This document shows positions 63,276 through 64,000 of a stretch of DNA of 64,000 nt, piece by piece (within the stretch, counting starts at the first letter, position 1; the number at the start of each line of letters is the position of its first letter). The DNA is from Pseudomonas frederiksbergensis. Its GTDB lineage: Bacteria; Pseudomonadota; Gammaproteobacteria; Pseudomonadales; Pseudomonadaceae. Location of the stretch: NCBI RefSeq assembly GCF_000802155.2, contig NZ_JQGJ02000013.1:1-64000 (forward strand), read 5' to 3'. The notes below the pieces were generated by a model, which did not search any database, had not been told where the DNA came from, and saw nothing but the letters and a program-made list of their open reading frames with translations. The translations under genes were made by a program, and so were the position numbers.

Positions 63276-64000
63276 ATGAAATTGCGTCCGCATAGAAAGT
63301 TAACTGCACCCTTGAACATACAAAAGTCCTTACTAGTTGTAGGCTTGAGTTGTATGTTCTTAATGGCAGACACCAGTTTTGCCGCAGTTTCGTCTTCTCA
63401 GACGCTGACCATGGATCAGGCACTGGAATCGGCCTTTGCTAACAATCCCGATTTGGCGGCAGCACAATGGGAAATTGGTATCAGCCAAGGAGATCGAAAA
63501 CAAGCGGGTTTGATTCCCAACCCCGAGCTTTCTTGGGAAGCTGAAGATACCCGACGGAGCTCGCGCACTACGACGGTAATGATCAACCAACCGATTGAGC
63601 TTGGCGGCAAGCGCGGAGCTAGGATAGACGTTGCCAGTCGAGCCCAAGACGCGGCTAGTATTGAATTGGAGCGTAAACGCAATATTCTACGTGCAGAAGT
63701 CATCCAGGCCTTTTCTAGCGCCTCGACGGCCCAGCAGAGATTGCTCTTATCGCGTCAATCCCTTGTGCTTGCCGAGCGCGGTGTTCGTGTTGCTCAAGGA
63801 CGGATTAATAGTGGTAAATCATCCCCCATCGAAGGTACACGAGCAGAGGTACAGTTATCTGAAGTGCGCCTAGAACTGCGGCGTGCTGAGCGCGACGAAG
63901 CAAATGCCTATCAGCAGCTTGCGCGCGTAATGGGCGCACCGTTGCCTTCGTTTAAATCCGTCGGTGAGTCAGACCGGCCAATGCCCAACGTTCCGGAACC
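63276..64000 (+). CDS. czcC: CzcC-type outer-membrane factor of the CzcCBA pump (5' part)
   Basis: The reading frame is open from ATG 63276 to the window end (241 codons, incomplete). It starts MKLRPHRKLTAPLNIQKSLL with a signal-like hydrophobic stretch ending SFAA, then TLTMDQALESAFANNPDLAA, the standard opening of TolC-family outer-membrane factors, and TVMINQPIELGGKRGARIDV, the CzcC-type block. It differs in sequence from the Cus-like factor at 52.7 kb. czcB and czcA are expected past the window. Confidence 0.88.
   Translation, partial: MKLRPHRKLTAPLNIQKSLLVVGLSCMFLMADTSFAAVSSSQTLTMDQALESAFANNPDLAAAQWEIGISQGDRKQAGLIPNPELSWEAEDTRRSSRTTTVMINQPIELGGKRGARIDVASRAQDAASIELERKRNILRAEVIQAFSSASTAQQRLLLSRQSLVLAERGVRVAQGRINSGKSSPIEGTRAEVQLSEVRLELRRAERDEANAYQQLARVMGAPLPSFKSVGESDRPMPNVPE

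Larger units (their letters stand above)
27233..64000. mobile_element. Tn7-like transposon carrying a heavy-metal resistance island (distal end not in window)
   Basis: Support: insertion about 25 bp past glmS, TnsB-type repeats at the end, tnsABC plus two tniQ-type genes reading inward, and accessory metal-resistance cargo. As in Tn7, the end next to glmS is the tnsA-proximal end. The tns genes are visibly more AT-rich than the core chromosome. No inverted copy of the terminal repeats was seen before 64000, so the right boundary is the window edge rather than a real end; parts of the cargo could be later insertions. Confidence 0.8.

Noticed and set aside
1..64000. tRNA or rRNA genes
   Set aside because: No cloverleaf or rRNA sequence was recognised on either strand by reading. 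A covariance-model scan would settle this.
60567..64000. Distal end of the Tn7-like element inside the window
   Set aside because: No inverted copies of the AACAATAARGATTGACAC repeat were seen, and czcC runs off the edge, so the end is taken to lie beyond.

Overview
The window is chromosomal DNA of a Pseudomonas, most likely of the P. fluorescens/P. putida side of the genus. This rests on the gene order gyrB-recF-dnaN-dnaA / rpmH-rnpA-yidD-yidC-mnmE-mnmG-rsmG-parAB-atp-glmU-glmR-glmS, on near-canonical protein sequences, and on the REP type seen at 24.4 kb. The species is an inference.

Region 1 (1-27207) is the replication-origin core. gyrB, recF, dnaN and dnaA run leftward and everything from rpmH runs rightward, so the dnaA-rpmH intergenic space (6346-6912), full of DnaA boxes, is oriC. 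Two parS sites lie inside recF, and the ParAB system that uses them is at 13.9-15.6 kb. The complete F1Fo ATP synthase operon (atpIBEFHAGDC) follows, then glmU, the DeoR-type regulator glmR, and glmS, whose 3' end is the classical attTn7 site.

Region 2 (about 27233 to beyond 64000) is a Tn7-like element inserted about 25 bp past the glmS stop. Its glmS-proximal end carries three contiguous 20-bp TnsB-type repeats, followed by tnsA, tnsB (DDE spacing 88/35, as in Tn7), tnsC and two different TniQ/TnsD targeting proteins. No tnsE and no cas genes were seen. The distal end was not found and probably lies past the window.

The cargo is a dense metal-resistance island. Its parts are: a CopA/CopB-type periplasmic copper operon with a His-tailed cytochrome c and a DUF411 protein; a CopZ chaperone behind a CueR-type promoter; an RcnR-like repressor with a DmeF-type Ni/Co exporter; a P1B copper ATPase; a cupredoxin; the CopRS two-component system; copCD; a CusCBA-like RND pump whose CusB is fused to a CusF domain; czcD; czcRS; and the start of czcC. 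Five copies of the CopR motif CTGACA-N5-GTAAT face copA, the cupredoxin, two small PtrA-like proteins and copC, so one regulator appears to tie most copper modules together.

Non-metal oddities in the cargo are an orphan flgB-like gene, a truncated HNH nuclease resembling the N-terminus of Cap5 (HNH-SAVED) CBASS effectors, a shortened DUF3703 gene, and a perfect 27-bp inverted repeat with a 7-nt loop between cusA and the HNH fragment.
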